Position numbers and translations under genes: made by a program. 64,000 bases of DNA, taken from the NCBI GenBank assembly GCA_944377365.1, contig CALWEQ010000001.1, positions 1 to 64,000 on the forward strand, written 5' to 3'. Below, one piece after another: positions 50,469 to 59,577 of this stretch. Under the pieces are notes generated by a model that made no database searches, had not been told where the DNA came from, and saw only the letters and a program-made list of their open reading frames with translations. The first letter of the stretch is position 1; the number at the start of each line of letters is the position of its first letter. Source of the stretch: an uncultured Clostridia bacterium. GTDB taxonomy: Bacteria; Bacillota; Clostridia; Christensenellales; UBA1242.

Positions 50469-52329
50469 TTTTTTCACCCTCGTGTTTTTTTATTAAGACA
50501 GGCAGCACTGCTATGTCAGCAGGGGATACGCCAGAAATTCTTGATGCTTGACCCAGATTTTCAGGTTTAATTTCGCTCAATTTTTGCATTGTTTCTATTT
50601 TTAAGCCCTTTTGCTTGTAATAATCAAAATCATTCGGTATTTTTACTTGTTCTGTTTTTTTTGCTTTTTCAATGTCTTCTTTTTGTTGTTTTAAATAGCC
50701 CTCAAATTTTACAATTAAATTTAATTCAGCAATTATTTCATCGCTAAATTCAGCAAAAATGCCAAATTCTTCGTTGATTTTTTTTGCATCAATATTCGAC
50801 CTTTTTATTGCGTCTTTAACTTTTATTGAATTTTTTGGAGGATTTTCTTCGTTTTTAATAAAAAAATTAATTAATTTTTCATTAATTTTTAATTTTTCAT
50901 TTAATTTTGAAATTGCTTTTTCTAAATCATTTTTTTTCTTTAAAAAAACGTTATATCTTTTATTGTCAACAAGTCCAACCTCTCTGCCAATTTGTGTCAA
51001 ACGCAAATCTGCATTGTCTTGTCTTAAGGATAGTCTATATTCTGCTCTGCTTGTCATCATGCGGTATGGTTCATTTGTTCCTTTTGTGACAATATCATCT
51101 ATGAGCACACCGATATAACCGTCTCCACGTGACAATATTAATGGTTCTTTTTTTTCTAATTTTAAACCCGCATTAAGACCCGCGATCAACCCTTGTGCTG
51201 CAGCCTCCTCATAACCACTCGTTCCATTAATTTGTCCCGCAAAAAACAATCCTTCGTGCAACTTGCTTTCAAGTGATAATGAAAGTTGTTGAGGATCTAT
51301 ACAGTCGTATTCAATAGCATAAGAATCACGCATAATTTCTGCTTTTTCTAAACCCTTTACTGAATGAATCATTTGTTCTTGTACGCTTGTAGGCATCGAT
51401 GTTGAAAATCCTTGAATATAAATCTCTGCTGTTGTTAGAGATTCAGGCTCTAAAAAGAGTTGATGTCTGTCTTTGTCTGCAAAACGCACAATTTTTGTTT
51501 CAATTGAAGGGCAGTATCTAGGCCCAATACCTTTGATTTCACCAGATAATGACGGTGCTTTATCAAGATTAGACTGTATTATCTCATGTGTTTTTGTGTT
51601 TGTATAAGTTAGATAACATTTTGCTCTGTTTTTTATTTTTTTCTTAGTGATAAAGGAAAACGGCTGAATTTCCTCGTCCCCGTTTTGTTCTTCTAATTCT
51701 TTAAAATTGACACTTCTAGCATTTACTCTTGCAGGTGTACCGGTTTTAAACCTCAAAAGCTTATAGCCTAATTTTGTTAATGATCCAGAAAGTTTTTTAG
51801 CATTTTTAAATCCGTTAGGTCCAACATCTTCTGTGTACTTGCCAATAATGATTCTGCTGTTAAGATACACACCCGTAGCAAAAACCAAAACTTTTGCTTC
51901 AAATTCATCTCCCACTGCCGTTCTTACAATTTTTTTGTCTCCATCAATGATAATTTCTTCCGCTTCAGCTTGCTTCAAAAACAGGTTTGGACAAGATTCA
52001 ACTACTTTTTTCATCTCAGTATGATATTTAATTTTATCTGCCTGAGCTCTCAAACTTTGAACTGCAGGCCCTCTCCCTCGGTTTAACATTCGAAGTTGTA
52101 TTGCTGTTTTGTCTGCTATTATACCCATTTGCCCGCCTAAAGCATCTATTTCTGACACTAACTGACCTTTAGCCGTTCCTCCAATTGAAGGGTTGCACGC
52201 CAAAAAAGCCACTGCATCTAAACTTATTGTCAAAAGCAGTGTTTTATGTCCTTTTCTTGCAAGCGCGAGGGAAGCCTCACATCCAGCATGTCCCGCGCCT
52301 ATAACTATTGCTTCATATTTTTCTTTCAT
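50440..52329 (-). CDS. mnmG: tRNA uridine-5-carboxymethylaminomethyl modification enzyme MnmG
   Basis: This 629-residue FAD enzyme works with MnmE to modify U34 of tRNAs. It begins with the FAD-binding 'IVIGAGHAGCEASLALARKG', then 'CNPSIGGTAKGQLVSEIDALGG' in parts ('NPSIGGTAKGQLV'), 'RGPAVQSLRAQADK' and the catalytic-region 'GTPARVN'. The C-terminal helical domain ('EAQGISRISGVSPADI'-like, here 'ASRISGVSPADIAVL') is complete. It starts 2 nt after the mnmE stop. Confidence 0.97.
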   Translation of the reverse strand: MKEKYEAIVIGAGHAGCEASLALARKGHKTLLLTISLDAVAFLACNPSIGGTAKGQLVSEIDALGGQMGIIADKTAIQLRMLNRGRGPAVQSLRAQADKIKYHTEMKKVVESCPNLFLKQAEAEEIIIDGDKKIVRTAVGDEFEAKVLVFATGVYLNSRIIIGKYTEDVGPNGFKNAKKLSGSLTKLGYKLLRFKTGTPARVNARSVNFKELEEQNGDEEIQPFSFITKKKIKNRAKCYLTYTNTKTHEIIQSNLDKAPSLSGEIKGIGPRYCPSIETKIVRFADKDRHQLFLEPESLTTAEIYIQGFSTSMPTSVQEQMIHSVKGLEKAEIMRDSYAIEYDCIDPQQLSLSLESKLHEGLFFAGQINGTSGYEEAAAQGLIAGLNAGLKLEKKEPLILSRGDGYIGVLIDDIVTKGTNEPYRMMTSRAEYRLSLRQDNADLRLTQIGREVGLVDNKRYNVFLKKKNDLEKAISKLNEKLKINEKLINFFIKNEENPPKNSIKVKDAIKRSNIDAKKINEEFGIFAEFSDEIIAELNLIVKFEGYLKQQKEDIEKAKKTEQVKIPNDFDYYKQKGLKIETMQKLSEIKPENLGQASRISGVSPADIAVLPVLIKKHEGEKNERKNKKNV

Positions 52330-52330
52330 A

Positions 52331-53656
52331 TCACTTGCCTACACAAAATCTTGAAAAAATGAGAGATATAATATCTTCGTTTTCTGTTTGACCTGTGATT
52401 TTCCCAAGGGTTTGCCAAACTTTTTTTATCAAAAGAGACAAAATTTCAATATTGTCTTCCTTGGAATTTAAAACGTTAATAATTTGAGCCCTCGCTTGTT
52501 TCAATATTTCAAGTTGTCTCTCATTTAACACTGTCGTTGCGTTAAAATTGATGTTTTCTCCTATAACTTTTTCAAAGATTTTCTTTTTTAAAATGTCTAT
52601 GTTTTTGTTTGTCTTTGCAGAGACTTCGATTTCATCTTTTTGTTTTTCTAAAACACGTTTCTTGTCACTTTTGTTAGCTACAAAAATATGTGGTGTTTTC
52701 AGACTTTTAATAAGACTCTTTTCTTCATTAGTAATCTTTTCACTTGCATCTAAAACAATTAAAACAAGATTTGCTGTGTTTAACATTCTTTTACTCTTTT
52801 CAATCCCAAGTTTTTCTATTGTGTCAGAGCTATCACGAATGCCAGCAGTGTCATAAAAATTGAATCTCACGCCTTTGTAATCTATCTTTGCTTCAACAAT
52901 ATCGCGCGTAGTTCCTTCTATGTCAGCAACTATGGCCTTTTCCTCTCCAATGAGCGCATTGAGTAAACTGCTTTTTCCAACATTAGTTCTTCCTACGATT
53001 GCAACGTTGACTCCATTTTTAATTAATTTGATTTGTTCTGCATTTAAAATAAAATGATCTAAGCTTTCTTTAATTTGTGTCAAATTATCAAAAATAGAAG
53101 TTTTTAATTGCGTAAACTCTGTTTCCTCAGGATAATCAAGCCCTACCTCAATTTCTGCCAAAATGTTTTTTAGCAAGTCTTGTTTTTCAATTATTTCTTT
53201 TTTTAGCTTTCCGTCTGCAGAAGAAAGAGCAACTCTCAGTTCCGCTTCGCTTTCGCTGTTTATTTCATCAATAATTCCTTCAGCCTCATCTAGACTTAAT
53301 TTGCCATTTAAAAATGCAAGTTTAGTAAATTCCCCAGGTTCTGCGAGTGTCGCACCTGCTTCGAGCAATTTTGATTGGACTAGTTGTGTTATTACTAATC
53401 CGCCATGCAAATGAAATTCAACCATATCTTCACCCGTGTAAGAGTTAGGTGAGGGAAAATAAACCATCAAACACTTTTCAAAATTTTCACCTAGTTCGAA
53501 TTTGCCTAGGTGCATTTTTCTTGGAATTATTTTTTGTTTTTTTAATGGTGTGAAAAATTCACATGCAATTTTAAATGCATCTATTCCACTTAATCTAACA
53601 ATTGAAATTGCACCACTTCCAAGTGGTGTTGAGATTGCAACAATGGTTTTGTTCAT
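52331..53656 (-). CDS. mnmE: tRNA modification GTPase MnmE
   Basis: The 441-residue protein has an N-terminal formyl-THF-binding domain ('TIVAISTPLGSGAISIVRLS'), a central G domain with G1 'GRTNVGKSSLLNAL', G3 'DTAGIRDS' and G4 'ANKSD', and the C-terminal 'FCVGK' ending that matches the C(I/V/L)GK catalytic motif. The ATG at 53656 is preferred over a TTG 36 nt upstream, since the family starts here. There is no Shine-Dalgarno sequence; TATAAT ends 7 nt before the ATG, so a leaderless start is predicted. It heads an mnmE-mnmG-rsmG unit after the jag terminator. Confidence 0.97.
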   Translation of the reverse strand: MNKTIVAISTPLGSGAISIVRLSGIDAFKIACEFFTPLKKQKIIPRKMHLGKFELGENFEKCLMVYFPSPNSYTGEDMVEFHLHGGLVITQLVQSKLLEAGATLAEPGEFTKLAFLNGKLSLDEAEGIIDEINSESEAELRVALSSADGKLKKEIIEKQDLLKNILAEIEVGLDYPEETEFTQLKTSIFDNLTQIKESLDHFILNAEQIKLIKNGVNVAIVGRTNVGKSSLLNALIGEEKAIVADIEGTTRDIVEAKIDYKGVRFNFYDTAGIRDSSDTIEKLGIEKSKRMLNTANLVLIVLDASEKITNEEKSLIKSLKTPHIFVANKSDKKRVLEKQKDEIEVSAKTNKNIDILKKKIFEKVIGENINFNATTVLNERQLEILKQARAQIINVLNSKEDNIEILSLLIKKVWQTLGKITGQTENEDIISLIFSRFCVGK

Positions 53657-53663
53657 ACTTAGA

Positions 53664-53692
53664 ATTATATCACAAATCTTTTTTAATAACAA
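53664..53692 (-). promoter_or_regulatory. Promoter giving a leaderless mnmE mRNA
   Basis: On the minus strand, TTGTTA (53687-53692), a 17-nt spacer and TATAAT (53664-53669), then 7 nt and the ATG at 53656. It lies just beyond the jag terminator. Confidence 0.6.
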
Positions 53693-53705
53693 TAATTTAC
53701 ATCAA

Positions 53706-53728
53706 TAAAAAAAGTGGCGTTGCCACTT
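53706..53728 (-). terminator. Terminator of the rpmH-to-jag operon
   Basis: AAGTGGC/GCCACTT (53712-53718, 53722-53728) around GTT, followed on the minus strand by eight T residues. The stem overlaps the jag stop codon by 2 bp. Confidence 0.88.
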
Positions 53729-54521
53729 AATCTTTATATTCTCTTGGAAAAATGATCAAATATCTTTTAGGTTCTATCCCTTTGGACATAGTAGTCACTT
53801 TGTCATTGTCTTGTAACGCTAAATGAATTATACGTCTTTCGCTTGCATCCATAGGCTCTAGTTTTGCAAATCTTCCACTTTTAATAACTTTTGAAGCCAT
53901 ACGATAAGCAAGTTTTTTCAATGCCTCTTCTCTTTTATTTCTATATCCACAGATGTCTAAAACAACTTTTTTGTTTTCTTTTTTACAAATACTTGACATT
54001 AAATAAGACAATGCAAAAAGTGCTTCTCCTCGATAACCTATAAGGTCTCCTAATTCTTCACCTTCTAACAATATTTTTTTAACTTCATCTTCTTCCAATT
54101 CGCTTATTTGTGCTGTTTTACCAAAAGCATCAACAAGACCTTTTACAAATTCTATACAAGAAATTCTTTCTATTTTTTCTTCAGAATTTTTAATTTCTTC
54201 CTTTTCTTCCTTAAAAGTTTCTTTTTCTTTTATCTCTTTTTCTTCTTCTTTTTTGATGTCTTTGCTGAACACTTCTTCTTTGTCAGAAATTTTTTCTTGT
54301 ATAGATTTTTGTTCTTTTTCCTCTTCGCGTAGTTTTTCTCTCTTTTCATATTTTTCTATCGCATCTTCTGAGATTGAAACTATCACCTTTGCTTTTTTAA
54401 ATAATCCACCTTCACTCAATATTTTAATGTCCACATCTTCTCTTGGTGCTTTTAATTCAAATAATGCATTTTCTATTGCTTGTTCTATGTTTTTGCCTGT
54501 TGCTTCCGCGCTGCGTGTCAT
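53727..54521 (-). CDS. jag: RNA-binding protein Jag/KhpB (SpoIIIJ-associated)
   Basis: The 264-residue protein has an N-terminal Jag domain ('EATGKNIEQAIENALFEL'), a Lys/Glu-rich linker (about residues 70-125), a KH domain with 'DLIGYRGEALFALSYLM' and an R3H domain ('MASERRIIHLAL'-type, here 'MDASERRIIHLAL'). It binds RNA and in relatives affects cell elongation. AAGGAGG precedes the ATG. It follows yidC by 25 bp. The highly charged linker is longer than in Bacillus Jag (208 residues in total). Confidence 0.94.
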   Translation of the reverse strand: MTRSAEATGKNIEQAIENALFELKAPREDVDIKILSEGGLFKKAKVIVSISEDAIEKYEKREKLREEEKEQKSIQEKISDKEEVFSKDIKKEEEKEIKEKETFKEEKEEIKNSEEKIERISCIEFVKGLVDAFGKTAQISELEEDEVKKILLEGEELGDLIGYRGEALFALSYLMSSICKKENKKVVLDICGYRNKREEALKKLAYRMASKVIKSGRFAKLEPMDASERRIIHLALQDNDKVTTMSKGIEPKRYLIIFPREYKD

Positions 54522-54546
54522 TTTTTTCCTCCTTAATTGGATTTTA

Positions 54547-55959
54547 TCACTTTCTTCTGTATTCTACAACTGATTTTCGCTTTTCTTCTTCTTTTTTTTC
54601 TTGACTTGCGTCCCATTTGTTTATAATAAGATTTTCAAGTGGTGTTAATGCAACGCTAATTATCTGACTCGTAACCATGTATATTGCAAAAACTGAGTTG
54701 TAGAAAACCGCAAATATTCCCATGATTAACGGCATCACAATCATCATTACTTTTGAGCCTGGCGCTTTTGTCTTAGGTTGACCTTTTTTTCTTGTTGTTA
54801 AATTTCCTATCCATATTGCAAGTACCGAAACTCCAACACTTAATATCGCAAGTATTAAGTAGCCATTCACTCTTCCAACCTTGTTGTTTAAATTTGTCAT
54901 AAAGCTGTCATAAATAGTCTTTTCATATTCACTTACATTATTTGTTCCTATTTCACTTACAAACTGGTCATAAGTAAAAATAGAATTTTTTAATGGAGAA
55001 TCTGCAATCCAATAGTTTTCTATCCACAGAAATTTAGAGCTTTCAGGACTGTTTTGATATTGCTCTTCAATAAACTTGGAAGAAAACTCATCTATTGCTT
55101 GCTTTATGGTCGTGTCAGAAACAGCTTGTCCTCCCACATATCTCTCTTCAAAGATAGGATTGCCGTTTTCATCTTTTAGTTGCTCTCCATTTTCATTCAT
55201 TTTAGGTTGTGGTGAAACAAATTTTGTAACTAAATCATAAATGGCTTTATCCGATGAAACAACGACTTTTAAAGGTTCGCCTGTTTGCTCGTCAGTTAAA
55301 ATGTTGCCATTTTCATCTTTTTGATTTTCTTCACTTAAATATGAAAAATCTGTAAGATAATTTGTTCTTGCTATTTCTTCGCCACTTGAGAGCATTGCTA
55401 TGATTTGACCGTCAACAATTTCAAATTTCAATTCCTTGTAATTTTCAAAATAACCAACAATATCGTTGTTTTCATCAAGGTCGTTATTTCTTTCATAAAC
55501 ATCGTTGGTTAGATTTAGCACGTTTGCATAACTGTATTTTAAGTAGTCATATTGTTGACTTATTTTATAGTCAGCCATTGAATTTATTCCAGCAAAAAGA
55601 GTAAAAAATATTGTCAAGTTTAATGCTAAAAAAACCAGCATAAAAAGACAGCTTCCCATCATTGAATAATTGTGCTTTTTATACAGTTCTTGAGTTTTTT
55701 GATTTAGTAAATTTCTATCAGCGCCATATCTAGCTTTTATTTTTTCTAACTCGGGTTGTAATGTCGCTTGTATGCGCATATTTTTTTTGTTTATTTTTTT
55801 GTTTATAGTTTCAAATGGTGCCCAAATAATTTTGATTATAAGAGTTATTAAAACTATTGCAAGTATATAACTTCCAACTCCTGCCTCAAATACCTTTATT
55901 ATGCTCTCCCAAACTCCTGTTGGTTGTGGCACTGACAGAAGACTTGTTATAAAAGCCAT
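54547..55959 (-). CDS. yidC: Membrane protein insertase YidC/SpoIIIJ with large external insert
   Basis: The 470-residue insertase places proteins in the membrane. Conserved parts are helix 1 'SYILAIVLITLIIKIIWAPFE', given in part as 'LAIVLITLIIKIIWAPF' with Lys43 at the usual groove Arg, the cytoplasmic coiled hairpin 'QPELEKIKARYG', helix 2 'GSCLFMLVFLALNLTIFF', the external 'SSKFLWIENYWIADS' and three later helices. Between helix 2 and the 'FLWI' segment lies an extra stretch of about 180 residues (130-308), acidic and Asn-rich. Firmicutes homologues have about 260-280 residues in all. No lipobox is present. It overlaps yidD by 13 bp. Confidence 0.93.
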   Translation of the reverse strand: MAFITSLLSVPQPTGVWESIIKVFEAGVGSYILAIVLITLIIKIIWAPFETINKKINKKNMRIQATLQPELEKIKARYGADRNLLNQKTQELYKKHNYSMMGSCLFMLVFLALNLTIFFTLFAGINSMADYKISQQYDYLKYSYANVLNLTNDVYERNNDLDENNDIVGYFENYKELKFEIVDGQIIAMLSSGEEIARTNYLTDFSYLSEENQKDENGNILTDEQTGEPLKVVVSSDKAIYDLVTKFVSPQPKMNENGEQLKDENGNPIFEERYVGGQAVSDTTIKQAIDEFSSKFIEEQYQNSPESSKFLWIENYWIADSPLKNSIFTYDQFVSEIGTNNVSEYEKTIYDSFMTNLNNKVGRVNGYLILAILSVGVSVLAIWIGNLTTRKKGQPKTKAPGSKVMMIVMPLIMGIFAVFYNSVFAIYMVTSQIISVALTPLENLIINKWDASQEKKEEEKRKSVVEYRRK

Positions 55960-56213
55960 CTAGAATCTCCTTTTATGTTTATTGGAACTGGATCATAACC
56001 ATGTTGATGACAAAATGGTGAACATCTCAAAATTCTTTTTGATCCTATTATAAATCCTTTAAAAGGTCCAAACTCTTTTATAGAATTTAAAAAATAAGTT
56101 GAACAGCTTGGAAAATATTTGCATACTTTTGGAAGCATTGGTGAAATAAACCACTTGTAAAAATAAACAACAGAAAAAAGAATAATTTTAAACGGAAACA
56201 AAACTATTTTCAT
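55947..56213 (-). CDS. yidD: Membrane protein insertion efficiency factor YidD
   Basis: This 88-residue protein has the family core 'YKWFISPMLPKVCKYFPSCS', 'TYFLNSIKEFGPFKG' and 'RILRCSPFCHQHGYDPVP' with its conserved Cys residues. It assists YidC-mediated insertion at the inner face of the membrane. It overlaps rnpA by 4 bp and yidC by 13 bp in the standard order rpmH-rnpA-yidD-yidC. Confidence 0.96.
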   Translation of the reverse strand: MKIVLFPFKIILFSVVYFYKWFISPMLPKVCKYFPSCSTYFLNSIKEFGPFKGFIIGSKRILRCSPFCHQHGYDPVPINIKGDSRWLL

Positions 56214-56533
56214 TTTTGATTTGCCTTGTCAAAAAGATTTTTAACTTGTTTTTGCAAATCCTTATATTCTATTTCTGTTGCACCAACTTTTGCTACAATT
56301 ACATAATTATGAAAGTTTTTTGGCCATTCACTTTTTCTTACAATTTCTCTAAGTCGTCTTTTTAATTTATTTCTCTTGTTGGCTTTTCCAATTTTTTTAG
56401 AAATGGCATATCCAATACGATAATTTCTAAATTTGCTTTCAACTGAAAAAAGCGTCAAATGATCGGTATGATTTTTTTTTCCTCTTCTGTAAACATAAGA
56501 AAATTGTTTTTCTTTTTTCAGTCTATGATCCAT
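56210..56533 (-). CDS. rnpA: Ribonuclease P protein component
   Basis: This 107-residue basic protein joins the catalytic RNA to mature tRNA 5' ends. The signature 'KRNKLKRRLREIVR' and the start 'LKKEKQFSYVYRRGK' are typical, and the length is normal. It starts 9 bp after the rpmH stop and is part of the same transcript. Confidence 0.97.
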   Translation of the reverse strand: MDHRLKKEKQFSYVYRRGKKNHTDHLTLFSVESKFRNYRIGYAISKKIGKANKRNKLKRRLREIVRKSEWPKNFHNYVIVAKVGATEIEYKDLQKQVKNLFDKANQK

Positions 56534-56542
56534 TGTTTTCCC

Positions 56543-56677
56543 TTACACTGCAATATTTTTTCTTCCGCGATTTCTGCGTCTTTTTAAAACATTTCTTCCG
56601 CCTTGACTGCGCATTCTTTCTCTAAAACCATGCACTTTTTTTCTTTTAGCTTTCTTTGGTTGATAAGTTTGTTTCAT
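56543..56677 (-). CDS. rpmH: 50S ribosomal protein L34
   Basis: The 44-residue protein reads '[18 protein letters not shown]' followed by '[20 protein letters not shown]' and a short basic end, an unmistakable L34. AAGGAGG lies 7 nt before the ATG. It opens the rpmH-rnpA-yidD-yidC-jag operon. Here it is co-oriented with dnaA and dnaN, whereas in most Firmicutes it is divergent from dnaA. Confidence 0.98.
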   Translation of the reverse strand: MKQTYQPKKAKRKKVHGFRERMRSQGGRNVLKRRRNRGRKNIAV

Positions 56678-56733
56678 TATGTCCTCCTTGTAATCTAGTC
56701 ATGTTTAAAAACTTTTTGTCAATAAACTTTTAT

Positions 56734-56762
56734 AGTATATAATTTTTTATGCCGTTTGTCAA
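56734..56762 (-). promoter_or_regulatory. Promoter of the rpmH operon
   Basis: On the minus strand, TTGACA (56757-56762), a 17-nt spacer and TATACT (56734-56739), 57 nt before the rpmH start. Confidence 0.78.
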
Positions 56763-56852
56763 CTTTATTTTGATGAGAAATTTTCAGTCTTTTGATTTGT
56801 TTTGACGTAAATTAAAATTTTTTAACATTTTTTTATTTCTAGATTTTACACG

Positions 56853-56886
56853 TAAAAAAACAACTTTCTAAAAGTTGCTTTTTTCT
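56853..56886 (-). terminator. Terminator of dnaN
   Basis: AAGCAACTTT and AAAGTTGTTT pair on the minus strand around a 3-nt loop (56861-56877), followed by a run of T residues. It separates dnaN from rpmH. Confidence 0.82.
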
Positions 56887-56890
56887 TTTT

Positions 56891-57991
56891 TTAATTAAAT
56901 ATTCTAACTGGCAAGATTAAATACAAAAATTCGTCTCCTTCTGTTGGAACAATTACGCATGGATTAGAAGGTGAGTTTAAACACAGTTTGACAAATTCAT
57001 CTGTGTTTGTCTTTAAGGCCTCTAAAATAAATCTTGGATTAAAAGCTATTTCTATGTCTTTTCCATTTAAGACAGCTGAAATTTTTTCTTTTATGTTTCC
57101 TATTTCAGAATTTGAGGTTAAGATGATTGAATTTTCTTTTAAATCAAACTTGACAAAATTGTTTTGTCCCACTTTGCTTAAAAGCGAAACCCTTTCGAGA
57201 GCATCTTCAAGTTGAACTTTGTTTACCACTACATAAGTTTCATAATTGACAGGTATGATTTGTTTGTAATTTATGAAATCTCCTTCCAACAGTCTTGAAA
57301 TAATCTTTGTGTCTACAGTGTCTATCATTATTGCATTTGTGTCAATATAAACGTTTATTATGTCATCGCTGTCATCTAAAAGTTTGCTGATTTCATTTAA
57401 AGATCTGGTTGGAACAACTATTGATTTACGCACGTTCGCACTTGCTTTCTTTTTTACTAAAGCTAATCTATATCCGTCAAGTGCAACTGTTGTAAGCTCT
57501 TTTTGTGATATATCAAACAAAACACCTTTTAAAATTGGTCTTGAGTCATCTAGCGCTACTGAAAATATTGTCTTGTTTATTAAAGACTTTAAATCATGTT
57601 GACTTATTCCAAACCACTCATCTGTTTTTATTTTTCTAAAACCTGGGTATTCAATTGGATTGTAGCATTGTATTATACTCTCATTTCCATCATATCTTAT
57701 CAAAAGTTGGTTTTTATCATTTACTTCTAGTTCTATGTCAGCTGACGAAAGCTTTTTAACAAATTCTGTAATAAACTTTCCAGGAACAACTGTTTCACCT
57801 TCTATTTTTATGTCAGCTTTTATTTTTTTCTCAATAGATAAATCCGTGTCTGTTGCACTTAAAGTCAAAGTGTTGTCTTCTGCCACTATTTTAATGCCTT
57901 CCAAAATAGGATTTGTGATTTTGTTTGAAATGGCTTTACTAACTCTTAAAAATGCTTCTGAAAGTTCTAATCCCATACAATTTAATAACAT
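56891..57991 (-). CDS. dnaN: DNA polymerase III beta subunit (sliding clamp)
   Basis: The 366-residue protein forms the ring clamp. It has the three-domain pattern with 'AFLRVSKAISNKITNPILEG' at the start, 'VPGKFITEFVKKLSS', 'LDGYRLALVKK', 'VPTRSLNEISKLL' and the C-terminal clamp ending 'DEFLYLILPVRIFN' with the conserved P-x-R/M region. AAGGAG precedes the ATG. It is downstream of dnaA as usual, but recF does not follow it; instead a terminator and rpmH follow. Confidence 0.97.
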   Translation of the reverse strand: MLLNCMGLELSEAFLRVSKAISNKITNPILEGIKIVAEDNTLTLSATDTDLSIEKKIKADIKIEGETVVPGKFITEFVKKLSSADIELEVNDKNQLLIRYDGNESIIQCYNPIEYPGFRKIKTDEWFGISQHDLKSLINKTIFSVALDDSRPILKGVLFDISQKELTTVALDGYRLALVKKKASANVRKSIVVPTRSLNEISKLLDDSDDIINVYIDTNAIMIDTVDTKIISRLLEGDFINYKQIIPVNYETYVVVNKVQLEDALERVSLLSKVGQNNFVKFDLKENSIILTSNSEIGNIKEKISAVLNGKDIEIAFNPRFILEALKTNTDEFVKLCLNSPSNPCVIVPTEGDEFLYLILPVRIFN

Positions 57992-58053
57992 ATTTTTTCT
58001 CCTTTATTTTGCGCGCGATTGCACATTCTTTATTTTTTTATAATTTTAAATTC

Positions 58054-58082
58054 ATAATAGTATTAATAGTGTTATGTGTAAA
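58054..58082 (-). promoter_or_regulatory. Promoter of dnaN
   Basis: On the minus strand, TTTACA (58077-58082), a 17-nt spacer and TATTAT (58054-58059), about 60 nt before the dnaN start. Confidence 0.6.
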
Positions 58083-58217
58083 TGTTGACAACTTCATTTT
58101 CGTTCTATATATATTGTTTTTTAATCCTCTTGAAGCGAAATGTTATACAATATATAGATTAAATTTTTGTGGACAACTTTGTGGACAAGTAGTAAAATTA
58201 TTTTAAAATTATCCACT
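58083..58217. other. oriC: Probable oriC: DnaA boxes and AT-rich DNA between dnaA and dnaN
   Basis: Two direct TTGTCCACA boxes on the minus strand (58180-58188 and 58168-58176, 12 bp apart) each differ from the consensus TTATCCACA at one base. TTATCCACT on the plus strand (58209-58217) overlaps the dnaA stop, and a weaker box, TTATACAAT, is at 58143-58151. An AT-rich tract runs from here towards dnaN. DnaA-box spacing and position next to dnaA fit an origin or a DnaA control region. Confidence 0.65.
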
Positions 58218-59561
58218 TTTCAACATCTTTTTGATTTCACTTACAAAAGTTTGAATTTTTCGATTGGTTTTGATTTCTGAAGAAATTTTATCACGAGAAT
58301 GCATTATCGTTGTGTGATCTCTTCCGCCGAATATTTTTCCTATGGTTACGAGAGGAAGTTCTAGCATTTCGCTAATCATATATATAGCAATCATTCTTGG
58401 TTCAACAATCTCTTTGTTTTTTTTCTTTCCAGTTATGTCATCTTTTGTTATGTCAAAATAATCACACACTGCTTTTATTATTTGGTCAGAATTAGCCCCA
58501 CCTTCATTTTTTTCGTCGTACTTATCTGAAAAAGCTTCACGAACGTCATTTATGTCTGCCTCATTTTTGCCAATAAGATTTGAAAGAAAGCATACTTTTG
58601 AAAGCATTCCTTCTAGTTCACGTACGTTTGAGTCAATGTGATCTGCTATATAATTTATTGCATCATCTGTAATTGAACATTTTTCCAACTGACATTTTTT
58701 TCTTAAAATAGCAACTCTAGTTTCGAAATCAGGTGGCTGAAGATCTTGAATCAACCCCATAGTAAAACGAGAACGTAATCTGTCTTCCAAAGTTTCTATT
58801 TCTTTAGGAGGTCTGTCAGAAGCAATAATTATTTGTTTGCCAAACTGATAAAGGTCATTAAAAGTATGAAAAAACTCTTCTTGTGTGCTTGTCTTTTTAC
58901 TGATAAATTGAATATCATCTACTATTAAAACATCAACGTTTCTGTATTTTTCGCGAAACTGTGAGTTTGTTTTATTTTTTATTGAAGAACCCAAACTTTC
59001 AATGTAGTCATTTGTAAACTGCTCACAGGTGACATATTTTACTTTCATTTGTGGAGAAGATTCACGAATAAAATTTCCAATTGCATGCAATAGATGTGTT
59101 TTCCCTAAACCAACACCACCATAGATGAAAAGTGGGTTAAAACTCTTTCCAGGATTTTCAGCAACTGCTCTTGAAGCAGCATAAACAGTTTGATTACATT
59201 TTCCTACTACAAAATTTCCAAAAGTGTATTTTGGATTAAAAGGATTTTTTGTTGTTTCTACCTCATTCTTAGTAAGATTTGGTTTGTTTTTAGAAAGATA
59301 TTCTTTTTCTTCATTAGGATCAAGAATTTCTATTTCAACCCCTTCACCAAAAATTTCTTCAACTCCAGATTTGAGTTTGTCGAAGTAATTTTTTAGTATT
59401 TGGTTTTTTGCAAAAGAAGATTTTGTAGAAAGAAACAAAATTTTGTTTTCAGAAAAATCAACTATTTTTAACGGCTTAAACCACATAACAAAAGAAACAT
59501 TGGAAACAGAAAGTTCCAATTTGTCCATAAGTTGTTGCCAAAGTTTGTTTAGTTCTTGCAT
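58209..59561 (-). CDS. dnaA: Chromosomal replication initiator DnaA
   Basis: The 450-residue protein has the four domains of DnaA: domain I from 'MQELNKLWQQLMDKLE', AAA+ Walker A 'GGVGLGKTHLLHAIG', Walker B 'VLIVDDIQFIS', and domain IV with the DNA-binding signature 'FGGRDHTTIMHSRDKI'. It opens oriC. The ATG at 59561 has AAGAAGGT 5 nt upstream and is the conserved start; 15 upstream codons in frame are within the promoter. It is divergent from recF. Confidence 0.98.
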   Translation of the reverse strand: MQELNKLWQQLMDKLELSVSNVSFVMWFKPLKIVDFSENKILFLSTKSSFAKNQILKNYFDKLKSGVEEIFGEGVEIEILDPNEEKEYLSKNKPNLTKNEVETTKNPFNPKYTFGNFVVGKCNQTVYAASRAVAENPGKSFNPLFIYGGVGLGKTHLLHAIGNFIRESSPQMKVKYVTCEQFTNDYIESLGSSIKNKTNSQFREKYRNVDVLIVDDIQFISKKTSTQEEFFHTFNDLYQFGKQIIIASDRPPKEIETLEDRLRSRFTMGLIQDLQPPDFETRVAILRKKCQLEKCSITDDAINYIADHIDSNVRELEGMLSKVCFLSNLIGKNEADINDVREAFSDKYDEKNEGGANSDQIIKAVCDYFDITKDDITGKKKNKEIVEPRMIAIYMISEMLELPLVTIGKIFGGRDHTTIMHSRDKISSEIKTNRKIQTFVSEIKKMLKSG

Positions 59562-59577
59562 ATTTACCTTCTTAAAT

